Part shown: positions 1-7,730 of the stretch, piece after piece
Position numbering within the stretch: the first letter of the stretch is position 1
Layout of the letters: each line of letters starts with the position of its first letter
Source of the DNA: an uncultured Gemmatimonadota bacterium
GTDB lineage: Bacteria; Gemmatimonadota; Gemmatimonadetes; Gemmatimonadales; GWC2-71-9
Direction of reading: 5' to 3'
Assembly (NCBI GenBank): GCA_946887295.1
Contig: CAMPKP010000109.1
Span: 1 to 12,103, forward strand
DNA length: 12,103 nt
The notes under the pieces: model-generated
What the model saw: the letters and a program-made list of their open reading frames with translations, nothing else
Told to the model about the DNA's origin: nothing
Databases searched by the model: none
Position numbers and translations under genes: made by a program

Positions 1-920
1 CCGCCAACCCCGCCGCCCGCCGGCTGCTGGGCTACGACCCGCTGGACCCGCTGCCCGACCTCGCCGAGCTCTTCCGGGTGAAGGCGGCGCGCGAGGTGGT
101 GGACGCCGTGCTCGCCGGGACCGCGGTGCAGGACCGCGAGGTCGAGCTCGACGGCCGCTCGGTGCTGTTGAACGCGCGCCCTCTCCCGGCGGGAGGAGCG
201 GTGCTGGTGATGCACGACCTGACCGAGCTCAGGCGGCTGGAGGCGATCCGCCGCGATTTCGTCGCCAACGTCTCTCACGAGCTCAAGACCCCGCTCACCT
301 CGATCTCCGGCTACGCCGAGACCCTGCTCTCCCTGCCTCCCGACCCGGAGATGGGCCGCGCGTTCCTCGGCACCATCCTCGGAAATGCCAGGCGGATGCA
401 GCGGCTGGTGGACGATCTGCTGGACCTGTCGCGCATCGAGGAGGGACGCTGGCAGCCGACCCGCACCCAGGTGGACGTGGCCTCCGCCGCCCGCGAGGCG
501 TGGACCGAGGTGGGGGCGAGACCCGGCTCCCCGACGGTCGAGTTCAGGGTCGAGGTGGAGCCCGGTGCGGAAGCGGTGTGCGCCGACGCGGACGCGGTCC
601 GGCAGGTGCTCACCAACCTGCTGGAGAACTCCCTGCGGCACACCCCGGCCGGAGGAGCGATCGCCTGTTTCGCGCGCCGCGACGGCGGCGGAGTCGCGGT
701 CGCCGTTCAGGACGACGGCGCCGGTATCACCCGGGAACACCTGCCGCGGATCTTCGAGCGGTTCTACCGGGCCGACGCCTCGCGCTCGCGGGAGGAGGGC
801 GGCACCGGTCTGGGTCTCGCGATCGTGAAGCACCTGGTCGAGGCGCACGGCGGCCGGGTCTCCGCGGACAGCGAGCTGGGCCGCGGGACTGCCGTCATCT
901 GCTGGTTTCCCGACGCCTGA
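1..920 (+). CDS. phoR: Phosphate-regulon-type sensor histidine kinase, 3' part (PhoR-like)
   Basis: The 5' end lies outside the window; the frame is open from base 3 and gives 305 residues to the TGA at 918-920. The first visible residues (NPAARRLLGY) look like a PAS domain. Next comes a HisKA dimerisation domain with the H-box FVANVSHELKTPL; the phospho-accepting His codon is 276-278. The HATPase domain has an N-box (LTNLLENSLRHT, about 608-645), a G1 box DDGAGI (711-728), an F-box (RIFERFYRAD) and a G2 box GTGLGLAI (about 801-824). By family knowledge such kinases autophosphorylate on His and pass the phosphate to a response regulator such as PhoB, which would lie upstream and is not seen. 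The H-box context, the PAS domain and the adjacent porin-pst-phoU genes support PhoR over other HisKA kinases. The kinase identity is near certain; the PhoR name rests partly on context. Confidence 0.88.
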   Translation, partial: ANPAARRLLGYDPLDPLPDLAELFRVKAAREVVDAVLAGTAVQDREVELDGRSVLLNARPLPAGGAVLVMHDLTELRRLEAIRRDFVANVSHELKTPLTSISGYAETLLSLPPDPEMGRAFLGTILGNARRMQRLVDDLLDLSRIEEGRWQPTRTQVDVASAAREAWTEVGARPGSPTVEFRVEVEPGAEAVCADADAVRQVLTNLLENSLRHTPAGGAIACFARRDGGGVAVAVQDDGAGITREHLPRIFERFYRADASRSREEGGTGLGLAIVKHLVEAHGGRVSADSELGRGTAVICWFPDA

Positions 921-1132
921 CCGCCCGCGTGACCCAGCCGGCCCTTCTGACGGCTCCTGACCCTGCCATAACGCGATCCTTCGACCGCAACCCACGCCCA
1001 CAGGCTCAGCCTACGCCGATCACCGCGCTTACCGATCTGTTACACATGTGCGGGAGCTTCGTGACCGGGACCGAGCTTCTTGGGTGCGATCGCGACAGTC
1101 TCCGGGATTCCTTCGGCAACGAAAGGGCACGC
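921..1132. other. Intergenic region between phoR and porin
   Basis: This 212-bp gap has no convincing gene. Its main content is the 11-bp-period repeat array at 1027-1066, listed separately. CTGAC also occurs at 917-921, 947-951 and 957-961, but the spacing (30 and 10 bp) does not form a clean register. A GAAAGGG ribosome-binding site sits at 1121-1127. I see no clear intrinsic terminator after phoR and no confident -10 element. Confidence 0.5.
1027..1066 (+). promoter_or_regulatory. Candidate Pho box array upstream of the porin
   Basis: Heptamers GCTTACC (1027-1033), TGTTACA (1038-1044) and CGTGACC (1060-1066) all fall in one 11-bp register, with a degenerate unit (TGCGGGA) at 1049-1055. 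The E. coli Pho box is built from 7-bp half-sites related to CTGTCAT at 11-bp period, and CTGTTACA at 1037-1044 is one base from CTGTCACA. The site lies between phoR and a phosphate-selective porin, where a PhoB site would be expected. That PhoB binds here is inference from spacing, sequence and context. Confidence 0.5.
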
Positions 1133-2314
1133 ATGCGTGCGATGGCTCGTGGCACTCTGATCGTCACTCTGCTTTCGGCCGGCCTCGGCGGTCGGTCCGT
1201 GGCCCAGACGACCTACCCCAACGTCAAGGTGTCGGGCCGGCTGCAGCAGCAGGCGTACTACTTCGACAACGAGGCGTACGCCGCACAGGTCGGGCCGCGG
1301 AGCAACATCTTCACCCGCCGCGCCCGGATCGAGGCGCGGGGCAACATCTCCGAGAACGTCTCGGTCCACATCCAGCCGTCGTTCGAGGGCGGGCGCAACC
1401 TCTCCGGCCTCACCACGACCTGCACCTCGTCGGAGGTTCCCGCCGGCGGCGGGACGCCGACGATCACCTGCCGCAGCACCGGACGGAGCGGCCTCAGGCT
1501 GCGCGACGCCTACATCGACGTGCGCTTCAGCAGGGAGACGAGTCCGTCGGCGCTCTATCTCCGCGCCGGGCAGGAGAAGCGTCCCTACAGCCGGTACGAG
1601 CTGACCTCCTCCACCAATCTGCCCTCGATCGAGCGTGGCGCCGGCCAGGGCCTGCTGCCGCGGGCATCGAACGACCTGTTCGGCTCGGCCGGCTTCCTCT
1701 CGCACGACGTGGGCGCCAGCCTCCGTGTGGAGCACGAGCTCGACGATGGCCGCCTCGTCACGCTCAAGGTGGGCGCCTACAACGGGCAGGGCGAGAGCCT
1801 CAACGACGTGAACGACAGGAAGAGCTTCGGCGCCCGGGCCACGGCGGCGGTGACCGGCAAGATCGACGTCGGTGGCTCGTGGTTCTCCCACGACGGCATC
1901 GTCACCACCGGCGGCGTCCCCGACTCGAGCTTCACCAACAACGCCTGGGGCGTGGACGCGCAGTACGGCAAGTCGGGCGACGAAGGGCTGTTCGCGCTGG
2001 TGGAGTATCTCCAGGGCAAGGATGCGACACCCGCGAGGCTTCAGATGCGAGGCGTGCAGGGCGTCGCGGCCTACAACCTCCGGATGACGAGCCCGACCTC
2101 CTGGCTCTACGCGGTCGAGCCGTTCGCGAGGGTGGACCTGGCCGACCCCGACACCGACGCCGACGACGACGGCGCCACGACGATCACCGCCGGCCTCGGG
2201 CTGTACATGTCGAGCAAGGCGTGGTTCAGGATCGCCTACGAGCGGCAGAGCTTCCAGGCGGGTGGCGCCGCGAGCGTGAGCGGTGTCCGAAGCATGCTCG
2301 CCGTCAGCTTCTAG
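1133..2314 (+). CDS. Phosphate-selective outer-membrane porin (OprO/OprP-like)
   Basis: The product is 393 residues. The ATG at 1133 has GAAAGGG five bases upstream; an in-frame ATG at 1142 is spaced less well. Residues 1-24 look like a Sec signal peptide, with a hydrophobic stretch (LIVTLLSAGL) and a likely cut after SVA, before QTT. The mature start (VKVSGRLQQQAYYFDN) and the later RAGQEKRPYSRYELTSSTNL segment resemble the phosphate-selective porin family (OprO/P, PF07396), in which an anion-selective channel brings phosphate or polyphosphate across the outer membrane. Alternating beta-type segments run to the end, and the last residue is Phe (LAVSF), the usual BAM signal of outer-membrane barrels. 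The position between phoR and pstS and the repeat array upstream support induction by low phosphate. Anion selectivity cannot be read from sequence alone, so a more general porin is possible. Confidence 0.85.
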   Translation: MRAMARGTLIVTLLSAGLGGRSVAQTTYPNVKVSGRLQQQAYYFDNEAYAAQVGPRSNIFTRRARIEARGNISENVSVHIQPSFEGGRNLSGLTTTCTSSEVPAGGGTPTITCRSTGRSGLRLRDAYIDVRFSRETSPSALYLRAGQEKRPYSRYELTSSTNLPSIERGAGQGLLPRASNDLFGSAGFLSHDVGASLRVEHELDDGRLVTLKVGAYNGQGESLNDVNDRKSFGARATAAVTGKIDVGGSWFSHDGIVTTGGVPDSSFTNNAWGVDAQYGKSGDEGLFALVEYLQGKDATPARLQMRGVQGVAAYNLRMTSPTSWLYAVEPFARVDLADPDTDADDDGATTITAGLGLYMSSKAWFRIAYERQSFQAGGAASVSGVRSMLAVSF

Positions 2315-2343
2315 CAAACCCGACGCTTCCATCGAGGACATGC

Positions 2344-2356
2344 CGGAGCGGCTCCG
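2344..2356. other. Small hairpin between porin and pstS
   Basis: CGGAG (2344-2348) and CTCCG (2352-2356) can form a 5-bp stem with a CGG loop in the 82-bp porin-pstS gap. It is followed by AGAATTTCT rather than a run of T, so it is a poor intrinsic terminator. It could affect mRNA stability or the porin:pstS ratio, but it is short enough to arise by chance at this GC content. Confidence 0.25.
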
Positions 2357-2385
2357 AGAATTTCTGGAGACCATCGCCTCCAACC

Positions 2386-2390
2386 GAGGA
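2386..2390 (+). promoter_or_regulatory. Ribosome-binding site fixing the pstS start
   Basis: GAGGA(G) at 2386-2391 ends five bases before the GTG at 2397. This favours that GTG over the in-frame GTG at 2391, which overlaps the site, and over the ATG at 2340, whose GAGGA is only one base away. Confidence 0.6.
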
Positions 2391-2396
2391 GTGACC

Positions 2397-3494
2397 GTGT
2401 TCATTCGAGTGCTGGGCTGGACCACGTTCGGAGTGCTCGCCCTCGGCTGCGGCGGAGGGGACCAGCCGCCCCGCGGTGGAGAAGCCGCGGGGCGCGGGGC
2501 GACCCTGACCGGCGCCGGCGCCACCTTTCCCAATCCGATCTACACCAAGTGGTTCGATGCCTACGCCAAGGAGACCGGCGTGCGCATCAACTACCAGTCC
2601 ATCGGCTCGGGGGGAGGGATCCGGCAGTTCACCGAGGGCACGGTGGACTTCGGTGCCACCGACGGCCCCATGAGCGACGCGCAGATCGCCGCCCTGGGCG
2701 GCAACGTGCTTCACGTGCCGACGGTGCTCGGAGCGGTCGTGGTCACCTACAACCTTCCCGAGCTGGGCGGCACCCCGCTCCGCTTCGACGGGGTGACCCT
2801 GGCCGACGTGTTTCTCGGCCGAATCACCAAGTGGGACGACAGCCGGCTCGCCGCCCTCAACCCGGGCGTCGAGCTGCCGGCCAGGGACATCATCGTGGTC
2901 CACCGCTCCGACGGGTCCGGGACGTCGTTCATCTTCACGGACTTTCTCGCCAAGGTATCGTCCACGTGGAAGAAGCAGGTGGGGAGCGCCACGTCGGTGG
3001 AGTGGCCGACCGGCCTCGGCGGCAAGGGGAACGAGGGCGTGACCCAGCAGGTCAAGCAATCCGATGGCGCCATCGGCTACGTCGAGCTGATCTACGCCAT
3101 CTCCAACGACCTGCCCTACGCCGACGTCCAGAATGCGGCGGGCGAATTCGTCCAGCCGTCGCTGAAGAGCGTCACGGCAGCCGCCGCCGCCGCGGAGCTC
3201 ACCGCGGATACCGATCTCCGCGTGTCCATCACCAACGCGAAAGGCCTCGAAGCGTACCCGATCGCTTCGTTCACCTGGCTGTTGATCCAGCCTCAGCCTC
3301 GCGACAGCGCCAAAGGCGCCCTGATCGAGAGGTTCATAAAGTGGATGCTCCAGCCCGAGGCCCAGCGGATGGCAGCCGATCTGCACTACGCGCCGCTGCC
3401 GACGCCGGTGATCGAGCTGGTGCAGAAGCGGATCGCCGAGCAGGGTCCTCCCGGCGGCGGCTCCGCTCGAGTCGGCGGCCGGTCGGTCCCGTGA
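2397..3494 (+). CDS. pstS: Periplasmic phosphate-binding lipoprotein PstS
   Basis: The product is 365 residues from a GTG start and ends at the TGA 3492-3494. The N-terminus (residues 1-18) is a short signal with an ALGC lipobox and Cys18, followed by a Gly/Pro-rich linker. The mature protein closely follows E. coli PstS. It has TGAGATFPNPIYTKW (from about residue 38), YQSIGSGGGIRQF, VDFGATDGPMSD, ITKWDD, the phosphate-contacting R-x-DGSGTSF motif (Arg170, Asp172-Phe178), WPTGLGGKGNEG and GAIGYVE. These loops bind orthophosphate in the family. It captures phosphate in the periplasm and delivers it to PstCA, encoded next. The lipobox has Ala at -3 where Leu is usual, but the Cys and the linker still favour a lipid anchor. 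Its stop codon lies inside the repeat array upstream of pstC. Confidence 0.96.
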   Translation: MFIRVLGWTTFGVLALGCGGGDQPPRGGEAAGRGATLTGAGATFPNPIYTKWFDAYAKETGVRINYQSIGSGGGIRQFTEGTVDFGATDGPMSDAQIAALGGNVLHVPTVLGAVVVTYNLPELGGTPLRFDGVTLADVFLGRITKWDDSRLAALNPGVELPARDIIVVHRSDGSGTSFIFTDFLAKVSSTWKKQVGSATSVEWPTGLGGKGNEGVTQQVKQSDGAIGYVELIYAISNDLPYADVQNAAGEFVQPSLKSVTAAAAAAELTADTDLRVSITNAKGLEAYPIASFTWLLIQPQPRDSAKGALIERFIKWMLQPEAQRMAADLHYAPLPTPVIELVQKRIAEQGPPGGGSARVGGRSVP

Positions 3495-3518
3495 CCCGCC
3501 CGTTACAGATCCGTGACC
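3490..3518 (+). promoter_or_regulatory. Candidate Pho box array upstream of pstC
   Basis: CGTGACC (3490-3496), CGTTACA (3501-3507) and CGTGACC (3512-3518) are three consensus CGTKACM units at exactly 11-bp period, starting at the pstS stop codon. The spacer GATC (3508-3511) also occurs between the first two units of the array upstream of the porin. The array sits 33-61 bp before the pstC ATG. By analogy with PhoB sites it could drive a second, internal promoter for pstCAB-phoU-ppx. The repeat is seen directly; the regulator is inferred. Confidence 0.5.
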
Positions 3519-3550
3519 ATCCGCGTGGGTGCCGGAGGTAACATCACGCC

Positions 3551-4543
3551 ATGACGACCACCCTCGCGGGCGAGCCGGGCACCGGTCCCCCGGCAGAGGA
3601 ACCACCCTCGCTCCAGCTCGCGAGCCACGGCGACCGCGTGTTCCGCGGGCTCCTGACGCTCGGCGCGCTCTCCATCCCGATCCTGCTCGGATTCCTGGTG
3701 TACGAGCTCTGGACCGGGTCACGGCTGGCGATCGGCAAGTTCGGCCTCGACTTCGTCACCTCGAGCACCTGGGACCCGGTGGCCGAGGAATTCGGGGCCT
3801 TTCCCCTGATCTTCGGAACGCTGGTCTCCTCCGCGGTCGCCCTTGCCGTGGCGGTGCCGCTTTCGCTCGGCGTCGCGATCTATCTCAGCGAGTTCGCTCC
3901 GAAGGCCGTGCGCCAACCCGTGGCGTTCCTGATCAGCCTGCTGGCGGCGATTCCCAGCGTGGTCTACGGCCTGTGGGGCATCTTCGTGCTGATCCCGATC
4001 CTTCGGACCAGCGTCTTCCCCTTCCTGCGCGACGCGTTCGGATTCCTCCCGCTGTTCCAGGGACCGATCTACGGGCCGTCCATGCTCTCCGCCGGGATCA
4101 TCCTCGCGATCATGGTGATGCCGTACATCATGTCGGTCTCGCGCGAGGTACTCCTGGCGGTGCCCGACACCCAGCGCGAGGCCGCGCTCGCGCTGGGCGC
4201 GACGCGGTGGGAAGCCGTGATCACGGCGGTGCTGCCGTACGCCCGCTCCGGCGTCATCGGCGCCGTGATCCTGGGCCTGGGCCGCGCGCTCGGCGAGACC
4301 ATGGCCGTGACCATGCTGATCGGCAACCGGCACGAGATCGCGGCCTCGCTGTTCGCGCCGGGCTACACCATGGCCGCGGCGATCGCCAACGAGTTCTCCG
4401 AGGCCGTGAGCGACATGCACCTCTCGGCGCTCGCCTACGTCGCGTTCCTGCTGTTCGTCGTGACGGTGCTGGTGAACGCCGCGGCCCGCCTCCTGATCTG
4501 GCGTGTGGCCCGCGGGTCGGGCGTCGGGAGCAGGGCGCTGTGA
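3551..4543 (+). CDS. pstC: Phosphate ABC transporter permease PstC
   Basis: The product is 330 residues. The ATG at 3551 has GGAGG at 3534-3538, a rather long 12-base spacing. After a hydrophilic N-terminal tail of about 30 residues there are about six membrane segments, for example near 34-52, 85-110, 121-150 and 293-315. The IYLSEFAP and AAIPSVVYGLWG segments are typical of PstC. The cytoplasmic EAA loop, which docks onto PstB, is [15 protein letters not shown] starting at Arg209 and is followed by GLGRALGETMAVTMLIGN, a PstC hallmark. It forms the inner-membrane phosphate channel with PstA. The stop overlaps the pstA GTG by three bases (GTGA), so the two genes are probably translationally coupled. 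Pairing with PstS and PstA leaves little doubt over the assignment. Confidence 0.96.
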   Translation: MTTTLAGEPGTGPPAEEPPSLQLASHGDRVFRGLLTLGALSIPILLGFLVYELWTGSRLAIGKFGLDFVTSSTWDPVAEEFGAFPLIFGTLVSSAVALAVAVPLSLGVAIYLSEFAPKAVRQPVAFLISLLAAIPSVVYGLWGIFVLIPILRTSVFPFLRDAFGFLPLFQGPIYGPSMLSAGIILAIMVMPYIMSVSREVLLAVPDTQREAALALGATRWEAVITAVLPYARSGVIGAVILGLGRALGETMAVTMLIGNRHEIAASLFAPGYTMAAAIANEFSEAVSDMHLSALAYVAFLLFVVTVLVNAAARLLIWRVARGSGVGSRAL

Positions 4544-5385
4544 ACCGGCGCGCGATCCGGCGCCTGGTGAGCAACGCCATGGTGGGGCTCATGGTCCTCG
4601 CCGTCCTGGTGGCGCTGCTGCCGCTGTTCCTCATCCTCTTCGACCTGGTCGTGAAGGGCGCCGGCAGCCTCTCGGCGGACTTCTTCACCAGGACGCCGGC
4701 CCCCGCGGGTGAGAGCGGCGGCGGCGTGGCGCACGCGATCGTGGGGACGCTCATCATCGTGGGGACGGCGAGCCTCATCGGACTGCCGATCGGCATCGCG
4801 GCCGGGATCTACTGCGCCGAGTATCCCGGGAGCCGCCTGACCTGGCTCACGCGCTTCGTGGCGGACGTGATGAACGGGACCCCGTCCATCGTCGTCGGGG
4901 TCTTCGCCTGGGCCTGGATCGTCGCCACCCAGAAGCACTTCTCGGCGCTGGCGGGAAGCGCCGCCCTGGCGATGCTCATGGTGCCCATGGTGCTCCGGAC
5001 TACCGAGGAGATGATCAAGCTGGTGCCCAACTCGCTGCGCGAGGCCGCCCTGGCCCTCGGGTACCCGCGGTGGAGAGCCAGCCTCGCGATCGTGGTGCGG
5101 ACCACCCTGCCCGGGATCGTGACCGGGAGCCTGCTGGCGGTCGCCCGGATCGCCGGCGAGACGGCGCCCCTCCTCTTCACCGCGCTCGGCAGCCAGTACC
5201 TGAGCCTCGACATCAACCAGCCGATGGCGGCGCTCCCGCTCACGGTGTTCACCTACGCGACGGGACCCTACGAGGAGTGGCACCGCTACGCCTGGGCCGC
5301 CGCGCTGGTCCTGATCCTGGTCGTCTTCGTGCTGAGCCTCGGGGCCCGGCTCGCCATCGGGCGGAGGACCGCGCTCGATGGCTGA
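4540..5385 (+). CDS. pstA: Phosphate ABC transporter permease PstA
   Basis: The product is 281 residues from GTG 4540, which overlaps the pstC stop as GTGA. The same frame stays open far upstream, but that part is antisense-like shadow reading through pstC; the overlap, the length and the PstA-like start ([20 protein letters not shown]) support this GTG. Features include a first membrane helix near residues 12-36, the [20 protein letters not shown] segment, [22 protein letters not shown], and the EAA loop [12 protein letters not shown] (Glu168) followed by [16 protein letters not shown]. About six membrane segments are expected. It pairs with PstC to form the transmembrane channel. Its 3' end overlaps pstB1 by eight bases (ATGGCTGA). 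Confidence 0.95.
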   Translation: MNRRAIRRLVSNAMVGLMVLAVLVALLPLFLILFDLVVKGAGSLSADFFTRTPAPAGESGGGVAHAIVGTLIIVGTASLIGLPIGIAAGIYCAEYPGSRLTWLTRFVADVMNGTPSIVVGVFAWAWIVATQKHFSALAGSAALAMLMVPMVLRTTEEMIKLVPNSLREAALALGYPRWRASLAIVVRTTLPGIVTGSLLAVARIAGETAPLLFTALGSQYLSLDINQPMAALPLTVFTYATGPYEEWHRYAWAAALVLILVVFVLSLGARLAIGRRTALDG

Positions 5386-6193
5386 CGTCACGCTCCGCAT
5401 CGCGACGCCTCCGCGGCCGGCCGCGACCCCGGCCACGCAGGTGCGGATCGAGACCGACAAGCTGACGGCCATGTACGGCAAGTTCACCGCCGTGAAGAGC
5501 GTGTCGCTCCGGTTTCAGGCCCATCGGATTCACGCCCTCATCGGCCCGTCCGGCTGCGGCAAGTCCACGTTCCTGCGGACCCTGAATCGCATGCACGAGC
5601 TGGTCGAGGGCGGGTGGATCACCGGGCGCGTGCTGCTCGACGGCGAGGACATCTACGCGCCCCGGGTGAATCCCATGCAGCTCCGGCGGCGCGTCGGGAT
5701 GGTCTTCCAGCGCCCCACGCCGTTCCCCACGATGTCCATCTACGACAACGTGGCGGCGGGGCTTCGGGTGCATCGGCGGCTGCCCCGGACGGAGCTCGAC
5801 GCCGTGGTGGAGGGTGCCCTGCGGCAGGCGGCGCTGTGGGACGAGGTGAAGGACCGGCTCCACACCAGCGCGACGGCGCTCTCCGGGGGGCAGCAGCAGC
5901 GGCTCTGCATCGCGCGCACGGTGGCGCCGTCGCCCGAGGTCATTCTGCTCGACGAGCCCACGGCATCCCTCGATCCGCAGGGCACCCAGCGGATCGAGGA
6001 GCTGCTCTTCGAGCTCAAGAAGGAGTTCACCATCGTTATCGTGACCCACAACATGCAGCAGGCGGCCCGGGTGTCGGACACGACCACGTTCTTCTATCTC
6101 GGCACCATGGTGGAGACCGGGGTGACCCGGCAGATCTTCACCGCTCCGCGGAACGAGCAGACCGAGGCCTACATCACGGGGAGATTCGGATGA
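5378..6193 (+). CDS. pstB: Phosphate transporter ATPase PstB, first copy
   Basis: The product is 271 residues. All ABC ATPase motifs are present: an A-loop Tyr (MYGKF, Tyr33), Walker [10 protein letters not shown] (56-64), Q-loop Gln111 in FQRPTPFP, signature LSGGQ (168-172), Walker B VILLDE (188-193) and H-loop His224. It should power PstSCA by ATP hydrolysis in the cytoplasm. It starts inside the end of pstA (8-base overlap) and its stop overlaps the next pstB (ATGA). Some family positions differ: FQRPTPFP where FQRPNPFP is usual (and is found in the second copy), [10 protein letters not shown] after the signature, and SLDP rather than ALDP in the D-loop. The catalytic residues remain, so it is probably active but somewhat diverged. 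The 39-bp identity with its neighbour is described separately. Confidence 0.94.
   Translation: MADVTLRIATPPRPAATPATQVRIETDKLTAMYGKFTAVKSVSLRFQAHRIHALIGPSGCGKSTFLRTLNRMHELVEGGWITGRVLLDGEDIYAPRVNPMQLRRRVGMVFQRPTPFPTMSIYDNVAAGLRVHRRLPRTELDAVVEGALRQAALWDEVKDRLHTSATALSGGQQQRLCIARTVAPSPEVILLDEPTASLDPQGTQRIEELLFELKKEFTIVIVTHNMQQAARVSDTTTFFYLGTMVETGVTRQIFTAPRNEQTEAYITGRFG
5818..5856 (+). repeat. 39-bp segment identical to one in the second pstB (copy 1)
   Basis: This stretch, coding for the [13 protein letters not shown] region, is base-for-base identical to 6663-6701. A second identical run of 29 bp joins 6050-6078 to 6895-6923 (region [10 protein letters not shown]). Both lie inside otherwise diverged paralogues and probably reflect duplication with later gene conversion or strong codon-level conservation. 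Confidence 0.8.
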
Positions 6194-7038
6194 GCGCGAG
6201 CGTCAAGCCCAGGACCTCGTTCGTCACCGCGGCGAAAGCCACGCTGGCGCCCCGGCCCCCTTCGGCGTCCCCGTCCGAGCGCGGCACGCCGGCGGTGGAG
6301 GTCCGCGGGTTCAGCTTCTCCTACGGCGAGCGGCAGGTTCTCCGGCAGCTCGAGTTCTCCATCGACCGGAAGGCGGTCACGGCGATCATCGGCCCGTCCG
6401 GGTGCGGGAAGTCCACTTTCCTGCGCTCCATCAACCGGCTCAACGATCTCATTCCCGCCACCCGGCACCAGGGCGACATCCTGGTCGAGGGGCGATCGGT
6501 CTACGCGCCGGGCACCGACCTCGTCGCGCTGCGCCAGCGCGTGGGAATGGTCTTTCAGCGGCCCAACCCGTTTCCCAAGTCGGTGTTCGACAACGTGGCC
6601 TACGGGCCGCGGCTCAACCGCCTGGTGTCCAGGCGGGATCTGCCCGATCTGGTGGAGCGCTGCCTGCGGCAGGCGGCGCTGTGGGACGAGGTGAAGGACC
6701 GCCTCGACGAGCCGGCGACCGGGCTCTCGGGCGGCCAGCAGCAGCGGCTCTGCATCGCCCGGGCGCTGGGCAACCAGCCGGAGCTGCTCCTCATGGACGA
6801 GCCCTGCTCGGCCCTGGATCCGGTCGCCACCCAGCGGGTCGAGGAGCTGATCTTCGAGCTCAAGCGGGACTACACGATCGTGATCGTCACGCATAACATG
6901 CAGCAGGCGGCCCGGGTGTCGGATTTCACCGGGTTCTTCGATCGGGGGCAGCTGGTGGAGTTCGGCGACACCGAGCGGATCTTCACCAGCCCGGCCCACG
7001 AGCGGACCGAAGCCTACATCACCGGGAGGTTCGGATGA
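6190..7038 (+). CDS. pstB: Phosphate transporter ATPase PstB, second copy
   Basis: The product is 282 residues. The ATG at 6190 overlaps the stop of the first pstB (ATGA). An Ala/Pro/Ser-rich N-terminal extension of about 34 residues precedes the ATPase core. Motifs are an A-loop Tyr45, Walker [10 protein letters not shown] (68-76), Gln123 in [13 protein letters not shown] (179-183), Walker B LLLMDE (199-204), ALDP, and H-loop His235. This copy matches the PstB consensus better than the first. Both copies end in the same [10 protein letters not shown] followed by ATGA at the stop, which points to a tandem duplication. The two could form a heterodimer under PstCA or serve different conditions; the sequence does not decide. 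It is coupled to phoU by a 4-base overlap. Confidence 0.95.
   Translation: MSASVKPRTSFVTAAKATLAPRPPSASPSERGTPAVEVRGFSFSYGERQVLRQLEFSIDRKAVTAIIGPSGCGKSTFLRSINRLNDLIPATRHQGDILVEGRSVYAPGTDLVALRQRVGMVFQRPNPFPKSVFDNVAYGPRLNRLVSRRDLPDLVERCLRQAALWDEVKDRLDEPATGLSGGQQQRLCIARALGNQPELLLMDEPCSALDPVATQRVEELIFELKRDYTIVIVTHNMQQAARVSDFTGFFDRGQLVEFGDTERIFTSPAHERTEAYITGRFG
6663..6701 (+). repeat. 39-bp segment identical to one in the first pstB (copy 2)
   Basis: This is the partner of 5818-5856, identical over all 39 bases, with mismatches at both edges (C/G before, G/C after). Confidence 0.8.
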
Positions 7039-7730
7039 GCCTCGACGTCCACCGCCACTTCCACGACGAGCTGAGCCACGTGAAGGTGCGCCTGCTCACC
7101 ATGTCGGGCGAGGCGGAGGCGGCGCTGAGCCTGGCGGTGGAAGCGCTGCTGGAGCGCGACAGCGAGAAGGCCCAGCGCGTGATCAGCGGCGACCGGGTCA
7201 TCGACAGCATGGAGGTCGAGATCGAGGAGCAGTGCATCCAGCTGCTCGCCCTGCAGCAGCCGATGGCCCGCGACCTCCGGATGCTCACCTCCGCGCTCAA
7301 GATCGCCAACGACCTCGAGCGGGTTGGCGACCACGCCGTCAACATCGCGCAGTCGGCGGAGCGCCTGAGCCAGAGCCGGCCCATCGCCCCGGAGCCGGAG
7401 ATCGTCGAGATGGCCCGCCTCGCGCGCGACATGCTGTCCGACGCCCTGGAGGCGTTCATCCGCGGCGACGCCGCGGCCGGGCGCGAGGTCTGCATGCGCG
7501 ACGACAAGGTCGACCAGCTGCACGGCTCGGTCTTCCGCATCCTGCTCACCCACATGATGGAAGACCCCCACATGATCGGCGCCGGCATGGAGCTCTTCCT
7601 GGTGAGCCGGAATCTCGAGCGGGTGGCAGACCTGGCGACCAACATCGGGGAGGACGTCGTCTTTCTGGTGGAGGGCAAGTCGATCAAGCATCACGCGGAG
7701 GACCGGGGCGAGGCCAAGGCCACCGCATGA
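7035..7730 (+). CDS. phoU: Phosphate transport regulator PhoU
   Basis: The product is 231 residues, the normal size for PhoU, starting at the ATG that overlaps the pstB stop (ATGA). The two-fold PhoU helical repeat is visible. Each half carries the metal-binding E-x3-D motif: [13 protein letters not shown] (Glu95, Asp99) and [16 protein letters not shown] (Glu195, Asp199), exactly 100 residues apart. By family knowledge PhoU links the Pst transporter to PhoR and keeps the Pho response off when phosphate is plentiful. Its partners, PhoR and PstB, are in this window. A highly charged tail (about residues 214-231) ends at the TGA that overlaps the ppx ATG. No residue is obviously missing. Confidence 0.96.
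   Translation: MSLDVHRHFHDELSHVKVRLLTMSGEAEAALSLAVEALLERDSEKAQRVISGDRVIDSMEVEIEEQCIQLLALQQPMARDLRMLTSALKIANDLERVGDHAVNIAQSAERLSQSRPIAPEPEIVEMARLARDMLSDALEAFIRGDAAAGREVCMRDDKVDQLHGSVFRILLTHMMEDPHMIGAGMELFLVSRNLERVADLATNIGEDVVFLVEGKSIKHHAEDRGEAKATA

Noticed and set aside
917..961. Repeated CTGAC words after phoR
   Set aside because: Spacing of 30 and 10 bp does not match the 11-bp Pho period, and the first copy contains the phoR stop codon.
500..1132. An open frame on the plus strand that runs through phoR into the porin frame
   Set aside because: It is an alternate-frame reading of phoR rich in Arg and Gly; the porin signal peptide and ribosome-binding site place the start at 1133.
2340..2396. 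Upstream ATG giving pstS a 19-residue longer N-terminus
   Set aside because: Its GAGGA is only one base from the ATG, and the extension would push the signal peptide inward; the GTG at 2397 has proper spacing.
2390..2407. AGTGACC and GTGTTCA at the pstS start as a Pho box
   Set aside because: Not in 11-bp register and largely made of the ribosome-binding site and start codon.
1040..2533. Long minus-strand open frame opposite the porin and pstS start
   Set aside because: No motif and composition typical of antisense frames in high-GC DNA; the plus-strand genes explain the region.
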